DNA from: Roseateles sp. | Lineage (GTDB): Bacteria > Pseudomonadota > Gammaproteobacteria > Burkholderiales > Burkholderiaceae | DNA length: 32,370 bases | Assembly (NCBI GenBank): GCA_019232985.1 | Contig: JAFAMW010000050.1 | Location: forward strand, 1 to 32,370 | Reading direction: 5' to 3' | Part shown: positions 7,468 through 14,917 of the stretch, one piece after another | Layout: the number at the start of each line of letters is the position of its first letter | Numbering within the stretch: position 1 is the stretch's first letter | Translations under genes and position numbers: made by a program | Notes under the pieces: model-generated | Told to the model about the DNA's origin: nothing | Databases searched by the model: none | What the model saw: only the letters and a program-made list of their open reading frames with translations

Positions 7468-8465
7468 CGGACGCGAGGGTCGAGCGCGCGGTAGAGCAGG
7501 TCCGCGACGAGGTTGAAGACGATGAACACCGAGCCCACGACCAGCGTGCCGCCGAGCACTGCGTTCATGTCGGCGTTCTGCAGCGCATTGGTGATGTACT
7601 GGCCGAGGCCGGGCCAGGAGAACACGGTTTCGGTCAGCACCGAGCCTTCGAGCAGGCCGGCGTAGGACAGCGCCACCACCGTCACCAGCGGCACGGCGGC
7701 GTTGCGCAGCGCGTGGCGCCAGACCACGCGCGCCTCGCTGACGCCGCGGCCGCGCGCGGCCATCACGTATTCCTTCTTGAGCTCGGCCAGCATGAAGCTG
7801 CGCGTCATGCGGCTGATATAGGCCAGCGAGAAATAGCCGAGCAGTAACGCCGGCAGCGCCAGGTGCGCCAGCGCCGAGCGCACCGCTGCGAGATTGCCCG
7901 CGAGCAGCCCGTCGACGACGAGCAGCCCCGTCACGCGCGGCACGGCGTAGTAGTAGGCCAGGTCGATGCGGCCCGGCCCGGCGACCCAGCCGAGCCGCAC
8001 GTAGAACAGCACGAGCGCCATCATGCCGAGCCAGAAGATCGGCACCGAGTAGCCGAGCAGCCCGGTCACGCGCACGGCCTGGTCCACGGCGCGGCCGCGC
8101 CTGAGCGCCGCCCAGACGCCCAGCGGCACGCCGCACACCACGCCGATGACGATGCCGGCCGTGGCCAGCTCCAGCGTGGCCGGGAAGACGCGCGCGATGT
8201 CCTCGCCGACCGGGTTGGCCGTGAGGATGGACTGGCCCAGATCGCCGTGCGCCACGTCGCGCAGGTAACGCCCGAACTGCACGTACAAGGGCCGGTTCAG
8301 GCCCATGGCTTCGCGCACGGTGGCGAGCTGGGCCTCGGTGGCGCGGTCGCCAGCGACGGCCAGTGCCGGGTCGACGGGCACGACGCGGCCGATGAAGAAG
8401 GTCACGGCGAGCAGGCCCAGCAGCGTGAGCAGCGTGCCGAGCACGAAGCGCAGCGCCGTCCTCAT
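7464..8465 (-). CDS. Peptide-type ABC transporter permease (DppB/OppB family)
   Basis: This 333-aa inner-membrane protein has about six helices. Family markers are FFIGRVVPVDPA, MGLNRPLYVQFGRYL near the N-terminus, HGDLGQSI, the EAA loop YVMAARGRGVSEARVVWRHALRNAAVPL, and the C-terminal NLVADLLYRALDPRVR. ATG 8465 overlaps the binding-protein stop by 4 bases (ATGA), and its own stop overlaps the next permease start the same way, so the three genes form one coupled unit. It should pair with the DppC-type subunit to form the channel. Confidence 0.94.
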   Translation of the reverse strand: MRTALRFVLGTLLTLLGLLAVTFFIGRVVPVDPALAVAGDRATEAQLATVREAMGLNRPLYVQFGRYLRDVAHGDLGQSILTANPVGEDIARVFPATLELATAGIVIGVVCGVPLGVWAALRRGRAVDQAVRVTGLLGYSVPIFWLGMMALVLFYVRLGWVAGPGRIDLAYYYAVPRVTGLLVVDGLLAGNLAAVRSALAHLALPALLLGYFSLAYISRMTRSFMLAELKKEYVMAARGRGVSEARVVWRHALRNAAVPLVTVVALSYAGLLEGSVLTETVFSWPGLGQYITNALQNADMNAVLGGTLVVGSVFIVFNLVADLLYRALDPRVR

Positions 8466-10069
8466 GCGACCCCTCCGCCGAGCTTGCTGACGGGCGCGAG
8501 CCCGTTGGTGTCGCTCGTCGGCCCGAGGCGATAGCCCTGCACCTCGCGCCGCAGTGCCGCGACCTGCGTCTGCTGGCACAGGATGACGAAGGGCGCGCTG
8601 CGGCGGAACTCATCCTGCAGCCGCTCGTAGTCGGCACGGCGGCGCTCGTCGTCGCGCTCCATCAGCGCGGCCAGGGTCTCGTGCGAGAGCCCCGGGATGT
8701 CCCAGGCGTTGCGCCAGGCCAGCGGCTTGGTGGCCGGATGCTCGCTGTTGTCGATGTTGTAGGCGAAGGCACCCGCGTTGGATTGCGGATCCCAGTAGTC
8801 GACCGACCAGTCGCCCAGATAGAGATCGTGCTTGCGCGCGCGGTAGCGCGTCAGCGTCTGCTTGCCGTCGCCGGGCAGCAGGCTGATGCGCAGGCCGGCG
8901 CGCGCCGCCCATTGCTGGAAGGCCTCGGCCATGCCTTGGTCGGGCTGGGTGCTGCGCACGTCCATCGTCAGCTCGAAGCCGTCCGGCACGCCGGCCTTGC
9001 CCAGCAGCGCCCGCGCGCGGGCGATGTCCTGATGAAAGGGCGCGGCCAGGCTCGCGCCGAAGATGCCCTGCGGCAGGAAGTTCTGCCACGGCCGGCCGAT
9101 GTGGCGGATCAGCGTGGCGCCGAGCGCGTCGTAGTCGACCAGCCACTTGAGGGCCTCGCGCACCTCGGGCTTGGCGAGCACGGGGTTCTTCTGGTTGAGG
9201 CCGATGTAGTAGAGCCCGCCCTTGGGCGTGGCGGTGATGCGCAGTTCGGGCGCGCCGGCCAGCGCGTCGAGGTCCTGCGGCGTGAGGTTGCGCGCCACGT
9301 CGACGTCGCCCTTGACGAGCATGAGGCGCTGCGACGTCGCTTCCTTGACGTGCCAGTAGATGACGCGCGCCAGCGCCGGCCGCGGGCCGTGGAAGTGCTC
9401 GTTGCGATCGAGCGTGAGGATCTCGTTGGCGCGCCAGTCGCGCAGCGCGAACGGCCCGGAGCCCGCATGGCTGCGGCGCGCCCAGGCGTGGCCGAGGTCG
9501 CCGTCGACCTCGTGCGCGAGCAGCAGGCGCTTGTCGAGCACCGAGGCGACGATGGCCGTCAGGCAGTTCAGCACGAAGCTCGGCGCGAAGGCCTCGCTCG
9601 TCTGCAGGCTCAGCGCGAGCGGGCCATCCTGCGCGAGCGCGCTGCCGAGGCGGTCCTTGCTCAGGCCGAGCTGGTTGAGGATGAAGGCCGGCGCCTTGTC
9701 CAGGCGCACGGCGCGCGCGAGCGAGAACACCACGTCTTCCGCCGTCAGCGCGTTGCCCGAGGCGAAGCGCAGGCCCTCGGCGAGCTCGAAGCGGTAGCTG
9801 CGGCCGTCGGCACCGAGCCGCCAGTCGCGCGCGAGCACGCCGACGAGGCGGCTCGGGTCGTCGAGATCGAAGCGCAGCAGGCGCTCGCAGGTGTTGCCGA
9901 GGACCTCGCTGCTCGCGACCTCGAAGGACTCAGCCGGGTCCAGGCTGAGCACATCGTCGAAGGCCATGGCCTGGACGAGCAAGTCGCGCGGCGGTGGCGC
10001 GGCGCGCACCAGCGCAGGCGCGGCGAGCACGGCTGCGCTGCCCGCACCGAGCAGCGCGCGGCGTTTCAT
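8462..10069 (-). CDS. ABC transporter substrate-binding protein (SBP family 5)
   Basis: This 535-aa periplasmic binding protein belongs to the dipeptide/oligopeptide class. The N-terminus MKRRALLGAGSAAVLA carries a twin-arginine-like KRRALLG motif and a signal peptide ending near VRAA. Family blocks are LSLDPAESFEVASSEVLGN, FELAEGLRFASGNALTAEDVVFSL, GSGPFALRDW and LVDYDALGA. The frame is open upstream of ATG 10069, but the signal sequence fixes the start. First gene of an SBP-permease-permease unit. The ligand cannot be deduced from sequence; an alternative to peptides is an opine, nickel or glycoside-type substrate. Confidence 0.92.
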   Translation of the reverse strand: MKRRALLGAGSAAVLAAPALVRAAPPPRDLLVQAMAFDDVLSLDPAESFEVASSEVLGNTCERLLRFDLDDPSRLVGVLARDWRLGADGRSYRFELAEGLRFASGNALTAEDVVFSLARAVRLDKAPAFILNQLGLSKDRLGSALAQDGPLALSLQTSEAFAPSFVLNCLTAIVASVLDKRLLLAHEVDGDLGHAWARRSHAGSGPFALRDWRANEILTLDRNEHFHGPRPALARVIYWHVKEATSQRLMLVKGDVDVARNLTPQDLDALAGAPELRITATPKGGLYYIGLNQKNPVLAKPEVREALKWLVDYDALGATLIRHIGRPWQNFLPQGIFGASLAAPFHQDIARARALLGKAGVPDGFELTMDVRSTQPDQGMAEAFQQWAARAGLRISLLPGDGKQTLTRYRARKHDLYLGDWSVDYWDPQSNAGAFAYNIDNSEHPATKPLAWRNAWDIPGLSHETLAALMERDDERRRADYERLQDEFRRSAPFVILCQQTQVAALRREVQGYRLGPTSDTNGLAPVSKLGGGVA

Positions 10070-10162
10070 GCCGCAGCCTCCGTACCGGGTGCGTGGCTGC
10101 TCGCGCAACTTGCGGGCCGAGCGCCGGGCCGCTCCCAAGCCGGCCCGCCTTGGGCGCATGCT

Positions 10163-10230
10163 TGCCGGTCGATCCGGCAGGCATCGCCGTCCCCTCGGGG
10201 GACCGACCGGGCGCGCCCGCGTTCAGCGGG
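10163..10230. repeat. Cluster of stem-loops in the chitinase/ABC-importer gap
   Basis: The 181-base gap 10070-10250 separates two minus-strand units. It holds TGCCGG-TCGAT-CCGGCA (10163-10179), GTCCCC-TCG-GGGGAC (10189-10203) and an imperfect GC-rich arm pair around 10211-10230. No T tract follows on the minus strand, so these are at best weak terminators of the chitinase transcript or processing hairpins. No clear promoter for the importer operon is visible. Confidence 0.45.
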
Positions 10231-10250
10231 GCGCGACTGGGCGAGGGGCT

Positions 10251-11522
10251 TCACTTTAGTGCTTGATTGCCGACGCCGAGGTTCATGGCGTCGAGCAGGT
10301 CGCCGTTGTCCTGGCTCAGCTCCCAGGCGAACAGGCCGGCGAGCCCGTGGTCGAGCGCATAGCGGCCCTTGGACAGGATGGCGCGCGGGTCGTCGTAGCC
10401 AAGCCACTCGTTGGTCTTGGCGTTCCAGAGGCTGTAGGCGCGCGTCTTCGCGTCGAAGCGCAGCTTGAAGCCGTTGAGGCCGCTGCCGCGCGGGCCGAGC
10501 CAGCGCGTGGCGATGTCCTTGTAGGGCACGGCGCCGGGTTCCTTGCCGTCGGGCGGGAACGGGCCTTGATAGGCCACGCCGGGCTTGGGCTCTGCCACAT
10601 GCGCGAAGCCACGGCCGTACATGGCCACGCCGCCGACGATCTTGGCCGCCGGCACGCCGGCCTCTTCGAGGTTGCGCACGCCGGCCATCAGGCCGTCCTG
10701 GCCGTCGGGCTTGCTCGGTGCGAGCGCGCTGTGGTCGCCGGCGACCTGGGTCCACGGGCCGTAGTAGTCGTAGCTCATCGCGAAGACGAGATCGAGCGCC
10801 GGCGCGGCGCGCGCGTACTCGACACGCTTGACCACGGCCGGGCCGGCGTCCACCGCCACCGTCAGCAGATAGCGGCGGCCGGTCTCCTTGGCGAGCGCGT
10901 CCAGGCCCGCGCGCAAGTCGATCATGAGGTCGGCGAAATCGTGGCCGTCCCGCGGGCTGCCGAGCTGCACGCCAATGGCGGCGCCGTTGCCGCCCGGGTG
11001 TTCCCAGTCGATGTCGATGCCGTCGAAGCTCGGGTGCTCGCGCAGGAAGCGCTGGCAGGCCGCGACGAAGGCGGCGCGCTTGGCCGCGTCGCCGGCCAGG
11101 TAGAAGAAGGGGTCGGAGCCGGCCCAGCCGCCGACCGAGGCGAGCACCTGCACGGCCGGCATGCGCTTCTTGAGGCGCGCGAAGGCGGCGTCGAAATCGG
11201 CCGCCGATTCGGCGTTGGGCGGCGCTGCGGCGAAGTCGAAGTCCGCCTTGCCCTTGCAGCCTTCCGCGTCCATCGGGCGCTGGCCCGGGCCGCAAGGATG
11301 GAGGAAGGCATAGATCAGGTGCGTGACGCTGCCGTCGGGCAGCGCGTCGACGTAGCGCGTCGACTCCCAGCCCGGCACGTAGACGCCGACGACCTTGTGC
11401 GCCGGGCCTGGCGCGAAGGCGTCGGCCTTGGCGGCGAACAGCGGCGGCGCCGCCGCCTGCGCCGTCATGGCGGCAAGGACGAGCGTCAGGGCAGACAGGA
11501 GGTTCGTGCAGAGGCGGCGCAT
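10251..11522 (-). CDS. Secreted GH18 chitinase
   Basis: This 423-aa glycoside hydrolase family 18 enzyme should hydrolyse chitin beta-1,4 bonds outside the cytoplasm. A signal peptide (MRRLCTNLLSALTLVLAAMT, ending near AQA) precedes the barrel. The motifs are VVGVYVPGW (strand 1), THLIYAFL, QVLASVGGW and the catalytic FDGIDIDWE with acid Glu174, followed by FAMSYDYYGPW and the C-terminal LAGLFAWELSQDNGDLL. No chitin-binding or fibronectin module is present. The frame extends upstream, but the signal peptide fixes ATG 11522, 14 bases after the preceding gene. It is the last gene of the run, so export is presumably linked to its neighbours. Confidence 0.95.
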   Translation of the reverse strand: MRRLCTNLLSALTLVLAAMTAQAAAPPLFAAKADAFAPGPAHKVVGVYVPGWESTRYVDALPDGSVTHLIYAFLHPCGPGQRPMDAEGCKGKADFDFAAAPPNAESAADFDAAFARLKKRMPAVQVLASVGGWAGSDPFFYLAGDAAKRAAFVAACQRFLREHPSFDGIDIDWEHPGGNGAAIGVQLGSPRDGHDFADLMIDLRAGLDALAKETGRRYLLTVAVDAGPAVVKRVEYARAAPALDLVFAMSYDYYGPWTQVAGDHSALAPSKPDGQDGLMAGVRNLEEAGVPAAKIVGGVAMYGRGFAHVAEPKPGVAYQGPFPPDGKEPGAVPYKDIATRWLGPRGSGLNGFKLRFDAKTRAYSLWNAKTNEWLGYDDPRAILSKGRYALDHGLAGLFAWELSQDNGDLLDAMNLGVGNQALK

Positions 11523-11536
11523 GGCCGGCGAGCCTA

Positions 11537-12184
11537 TCACCGATCCAGCACCGTCACGCGCACCTGCAGCTCGCGCTGCGTCTGCACGGCGGCGTCGCTC
11601 GTGCTGTAGGTGCCGGGCTCGGGCGCGTGCGGCAGCTCGCCGCTGCGCGCGACGGTGAACCAGCGGTTGAGCGGCACCTGCAGCGTGGTGTGCTGCTCGC
11701 TCTGGCCGGCGGCCTGCGGCTCGACGACGCTGACTTCGAGCTGCGCGCCGTCGCCGGCCAGGCGCGGCGTCACGCTGACGCTGCGATGCCGCTCGACGGG
11801 CGTGTCGATGATCTTGCCGCGCGGGCCGCGCGCTGAACTCGCGCCCTGCGCTTGCGCCTGGGCACCGCCGCCGCCGATCAGCTCGATCGACTGCTGCCGG
11901 CGCTCCTCGCTGAAGTCCACGCCAGCCGTGTGGCCGCTTTGCACGCGCAGGCGCGCCACCGGCTGCACGGAGGCATCGGGCGATGTCGTGGAGTACGTCG
12001 ATCCGCCGCCCTGCGACGACACCGTGCCCAGCGTGCCGACGACATAAGCGCCATTGCGTACGGCGCCCACGGCGGCGGCGTTGAGTCGCGTCTCGACCCA
12101 GCGCAGCTCGACTTCCAGGTTCGGCTCGGACGCGCGCGCCAGCGCGGCGCCGCAGATCAGGAACATGGGCAGCAGCTTTTTCAT
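11537..12184 (-). CDS. Exported beta-rich protein of unknown function
   Basis: This 215-aa protein has a signal peptide (MKKLLPMFLICGAALARA-SEP). The mature part is predicted largely beta: LEVELRWVET near the start, a Gly/Ser/Thr-rich loop, PVARLRVQSG, SVSVTPRLAGDGAQLEVSV and a C-terminal LQVRVTVLDR. The pattern of an ELRWVE strand, a PVARLRVQSG strand and a VTPRL..DG strand recalls the C-terminal beta domain of type II secretion secretins, but the pore region is absent, so this is only a weak structural guess. A Gly/Ala/Gln-rich patch (residues about 103-115) breaks the domain. It lies 14 bases upstream of the chitinase start and is probably cotranscribed with it. Confidence 0.78.
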   Translation of the reverse strand: MKKLLPMFLICGAALARASEPNLEVELRWVETRLNAAAVGAVRNGAYVVGTLGTVSSQGGGSTYSTTSPDASVQPVARLRVQSGHTAGVDFSEERRQQSIELIGGGGAQAQAQGASSARGPRGKIIDTPVERHRSVSVTPRLAGDGAQLEVSVVEPQAAGQSEQHTTLQVPLNRWFTVARSGELPHAPEPGTYSTSDAAVQTQRELQVRVTVLDR

Positions 12185-12326
12185 GCGGGCAGGATACGCT
12201 CGCGGCCGGATTCCGAAAGCATTCGATGGCCGCGCAACCGGTCCATTTCAAGCGGATCTCGCGGGCCGTCCTGGCGCTGCTTGTCTGGCGCGTCTGCAAG
12301 CGTGTGCGCGGCGCCCGCCGTCACGC

Positions 12327-12986
12327 CTAGCGAGCCGCTGCCCCCGGCGCATTGACCGCGCGGCAACGCGCGATGTCGCAGGCGGTCGGCAGGCTGGCGC
12401 GGTACTCGATGCGCGAGCGCAATGCCGCCGGGTCGCGCAGGCTGCATTGGCCGCCATGGCCGTCGTTGTAGTAACTCATGACGTCGACGCAGCGGCGCGA
12501 GTGCGCCATCAGGCCGTGAAAATGCCCGATCTCGTGAGAGAGCGCCATCTGCAGCGTGTCCTCGGCCGGGTAGTTCGGGTTGCGCTGGCGCAGCAGCTGG
12601 AACACCGCCACGCCGATGGCCAGGCGGCGCATCGGCACATTGGCGAGCGCGGCATTGCCGCGCGCCTCGGCGTCGCTCCAGAAGATGCGGATCGCACTGG
12701 CCGGCGCGGCCTGGCCGAGCGGCAGCAGCGTCGCCGCCACGCCGCAGGGCGCCCAGCCTTGCAGCGCCTTCTGGATCTCGGCGTAGACCGCCGCCCGCGC
12801 GAACCACGGCGGCGCACCGGCCGGCTCGTACACGAAGACCAGCGGCGCGCTGGCCGCGTGATCGACGCCATCGCCCCAGGTGACGATCTCGCCGGGGCGA
12901 CAGGACGCGATCTCCTCGTCGCGAACATCGGCGCGCGCGTGCCCGGCGACCAGCGCCGCCAGCGCCACGAACAGCCAGCGCCTCAT
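12327..12986 (-). CDS. Secreted matrixin-like zinc metalloprotease
   Basis: This 219-aa exported protein has a signal peptide (MRRWLFVALAALVAGHARA-DV) and one zincin domain. The zinc motif is HEIGHFHGLMAHS, with His151, catalytic Glu152 and His155. The third His is at 162, one residue later than in the usual HExxHxxGxxH metzincin spacing. A Met-turn VMSYY (Met170) follows the HS at the spacing expected in matrixins. Six cysteines suggest disulfides. ATG 12986 overlaps the stop of the diguanylate cyclase gene by 4 bases, so translation is coupled. An upstream GTG (12992) is possible but less likely. The substrate is unknown. Confidence 0.85.
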   Translation of the reverse strand: MRRWLFVALAALVAGHARADVRDEEIASCRPGEIVTWGDGVDHAASAPLVFVYEPAGAPPWFARAAVYAEIQKALQGWAPCGVAATLLPLGQAAPASAIRIFWSDAEARGNAALANVPMRRLAIGVAVFQLLRQRNPNYPAEDTLQMALSHEIGHFHGLMAHSRRCVDVMSYYNDGHGGQCSLRDPAALRSRIEYRASLPTACDIARCRAVNAPGAAAR

Positions 12987-14119
12987 TCCCACGCGACGCG
13001 GTTGCGCCCCTCGGCCTTGGCGCGGTAGAGCAGGCGGTCGACGCGCTCCAGCGTTTCCTTGAGCGCCTCGCCCGCCAGCGATTCGGTGAGGCCGGCCGAC
13101 AGCGTGAACTTGATCGTCGCGCCGTCCTGCGCGGCGACATCGATGCCTTCGATGCGGCGGCGCACGCGCTCGACGCCGGCGCGCGCCGCCGGCATGCGGG
13201 TGTCGGCCAGGAGCAGCACGAACTCCTCGCCGCCCCAGCGCGCGAGCACGTCGGCGCCGCGGATGGCCTGCTGCGCGGCGTCGGCGAATTCGCGCAGCAC
13301 CGCATCACCGGCCGCGTGGCCGTGCTGGTCGTTGACGCGCTTGAAGTTGTCGAGGTCGATCAGCGCGATGCAGTAGCCCGTGCCGCCGCGCTGGCAGCGC
13401 AGCACTTCCTGCTCGAGCAGGGTCTGCATGTGGCGGCGGTTGAGCAGGCCCGTGAGCGCGTCGCGCGTCGCCATGGCGCGGATCTGCTCGAGCGCCTGGC
13501 TCAGCTCGAGCTTCTGCGCCTGCTGCTGCGCGCGGATGCGGCTGATGCGGCCGGCCAGCAGCGATCCCGCCGGCAGCACACAGGCCATGATGAGGAAGTG
13601 GCCGAGCTCGATGGCCGGCCGGTAGACCTGCGGCGCCAGCTGCGTCATCCAGGCCATCGTCAGGCCCAGCAGGGCCAGCGCGTAGACGCTCATCCACAGC
13701 GCCGCGCGCGCGCCGAGCTTGAACATGCCGAACATCATGATCAGCACCAGCGCCGGCAGCGCCATGCCGCGCAGCTGGCCGAGCAGCGCATAGCCGATCG
13801 AGCCCATGGCGACGGCGAACAGCATCTGCGGCACCGTCATCGACGGATCCCTGAGCCGCCGCGCCCAGCCGCTGCGGATCATGAGGTAGATCACCGCCAT
13901 GCCGCCCAGGGCCACCGCCGCCCAGACGTGGACGTAGTCGGCCAGCGCGCCGCCACGGTCGACGGCGTACTGCATCAGCAGCACCGACAAGGCCATGAGC
14001 AGCAGCGCCAGGCCGGACTGGCGCAGCCGCATGGCCTGGGCCGCGTCCTGGCCGAACAGCCAGCGCGACCAGGCCTGCGCCGCGTCGGCGCTGGGCGGTG
14101 AGGTCTCCATAGTCTTCAT
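12983..14119 (-). CDS. Membrane diguanylate cyclase (GGDEF domain)
   Basis: This 378-aa inner-membrane enzyme should make cyclic di-GMP from two GTP. About six helices (residues 34-190) form the input region, followed by a short coiled-coil linker (about 194-215) and the GGDEF domain. The active-site signature is GGEEF at 296-300, so the enzyme is expected to be active. An RxxD inhibitory site (RGAD, 287-290) lies five residues before it, so product inhibition is likely. TRDALTGLLNRRHM and DLDNFKRVND are further family motifs. The start is ATG 14119; ATG 14110 is an alternative. It is coupled by ATGA overlap to a secreted protease. Confidence 0.95.
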   Translation of the reverse strand: MKTMETSPPSADAAQAWSRWLFGQDAAQAMRLRQSGLALLLMALSVLLMQYAVDRGGALADYVHVWAAVALGGMAVIYLMIRSGWARRLRDPSMTVPQMLFAVAMGSIGYALLGQLRGMALPALVLIMMFGMFKLGARAALWMSVYALALLGLTMAWMTQLAPQVYRPAIELGHFLIMACVLPAGSLLAGRISRIRAQQQAQKLELSQALEQIRAMATRDALTGLLNRRHMQTLLEQEVLRCQRGGTGYCIALIDLDNFKRVNDQHGHAAGDAVLREFADAAQQAIRGADVLARWGGEEFVLLLADTRMPAARAGVERVRRRIEGIDVAAQDGATIKFTLSAGLTESLAGEALKETLERVDRLLYRAKAEGRNRVAWE

Positions 14120-14201
14120 TATGTTTATTTGCGCCCGCGAGCCTAACAGGCCATTTCGACGCAGTAACTTGCCGGTTTTACGAACTCGGGGTTTTATTCA
14201 C

Positions 14202-14705
14202 TCAGCCGCCCAGGTGCCCCAGCGGCAGGGCCGACTGCGCCTTGACCTCGCCGAGCGAAAAGCTCGTGTGGATGTCCTTCACGTTGGGCAGGTTCAGCAG
14301 CGTGTCGATCGAGAAGCGCGAGAAGGCGTCCAGGTCCGTCGCCATGACCTGCAGCTCGAAGGTGCCCGCGCCCGAGATGTAGTGGCAGGCGATGACTTCG
14401 GGCAGCGCGCGGATGGCCTCCTCGAGCTTGCGCGTGACCGAGCCCGCGCTGCGCTCGGCGTCCACGCGCACGAAGGCGAGCACGCCCAGGCCGAGCTTGC
14501 GCCGGTCGATCTCGGCGCGGTAGCCGGTGATGAAGCCCTGCTCCTCGAGCCAGCGCACGCGCCGCCAGGTCGGCGCGGCCGACAGGCCGATGCGCGCCGC
14601 GAGCTCGGCGTTGGACAGGCGCGCGTCGCGCTGCAGCTCGGCCAGGATCGCGACGTGGTAGCGGTCGAGCGCGGCGCTGCCCGCGGCTTCCTCAGCGGAA
14701 TCCAT
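14202..14705 (-). CDS. Lrp/AsnC-family transcriptional regulator
   Basis: This 167-aa DNA-binding regulator has an N-terminal winged helix-turn-helix (residues about 14-70: LDRYHVAILAELQRDARLSNAELAARIGL, recognition helix SAAPTWRRVRWLEEQGFI) and a C-terminal RAM/ligand-binding domain with the motif VIACHYISGAGTFELQV. ATG 14705 is preferred over TTG 14732. An AGGG Shine-Dalgarno lies 7 bases upstream and a -10-like TATATT (14736-14731, minus strand) precedes it. It is divergent from the indolepyruvate oxidoreductase gene, so it probably controls that gene in response to an amino acid and also represses itself; this is inferred from position. Confidence 0.93.
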   Translation of the reverse strand: MDSAEEAAGSAALDRYHVAILAELQRDARLSNAELAARIGLSAAPTWRRVRWLEEQGFITGYRAEIDRRKLGLGVLAFVRVDAERSAGSVTRKLEEAIRALPEVIACHYISGAGTFELQVMATDLDAFSRFSIDTLLNLPNVKDIHTSFSLGEVKAQSALPLGHLGG

Positions 14706-14917
14706 GGTTTTCCCTAGAACGCAGTTTGGCAATATAAGTCAGCAATTTTATAGGCATATTCAGAAAGATCCTTTCTTCAACATCCTGAATACGGCAGCAA
14801 TCGGAAAGCACTTGCCGGCGCGGATTGCCTACACTGATCGATCGCCCCATACTGCGCGCAAGCGGCTCACGAGGCCGCCCGGCCGCAGCGCGTCCTGAAC
14901 CATCGGAGTACCCGCCC
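14706..14917. promoter_or_regulatory. Divergent regulatory region of the Lrp-like regulator and indolepyruvate oxidoreductase
   Basis: This 212-base gap is much richer in A/T than its surroundings. It holds a minus-strand -10-like TATATT (14736-14731), an Lrp-consensus-like CAGCAATTTTATAGG (14740-14754, 11 of 15 positions) and a perfect inverted repeat AGAAAG-ATC-CTTTCT (14762-14776). A plus-strand TACACT (14830-14835) could be a -10 but has no good -35. Roles as operators are inferred. Confidence 0.5.

Noticed and set aside
5884..7494. A 536-codon plus-strand frame covering mgsA and the ABC permease
   Set aside because: Both covered genes on the other strand have full family signatures; this frame has none.
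10251..12299. A 682-codon frame suggesting a long N-terminal extension of the chitinase
   Set aside because: The upstream part is a shadow of the exported-protein gene; a signal peptide at 11522 marks the real start.
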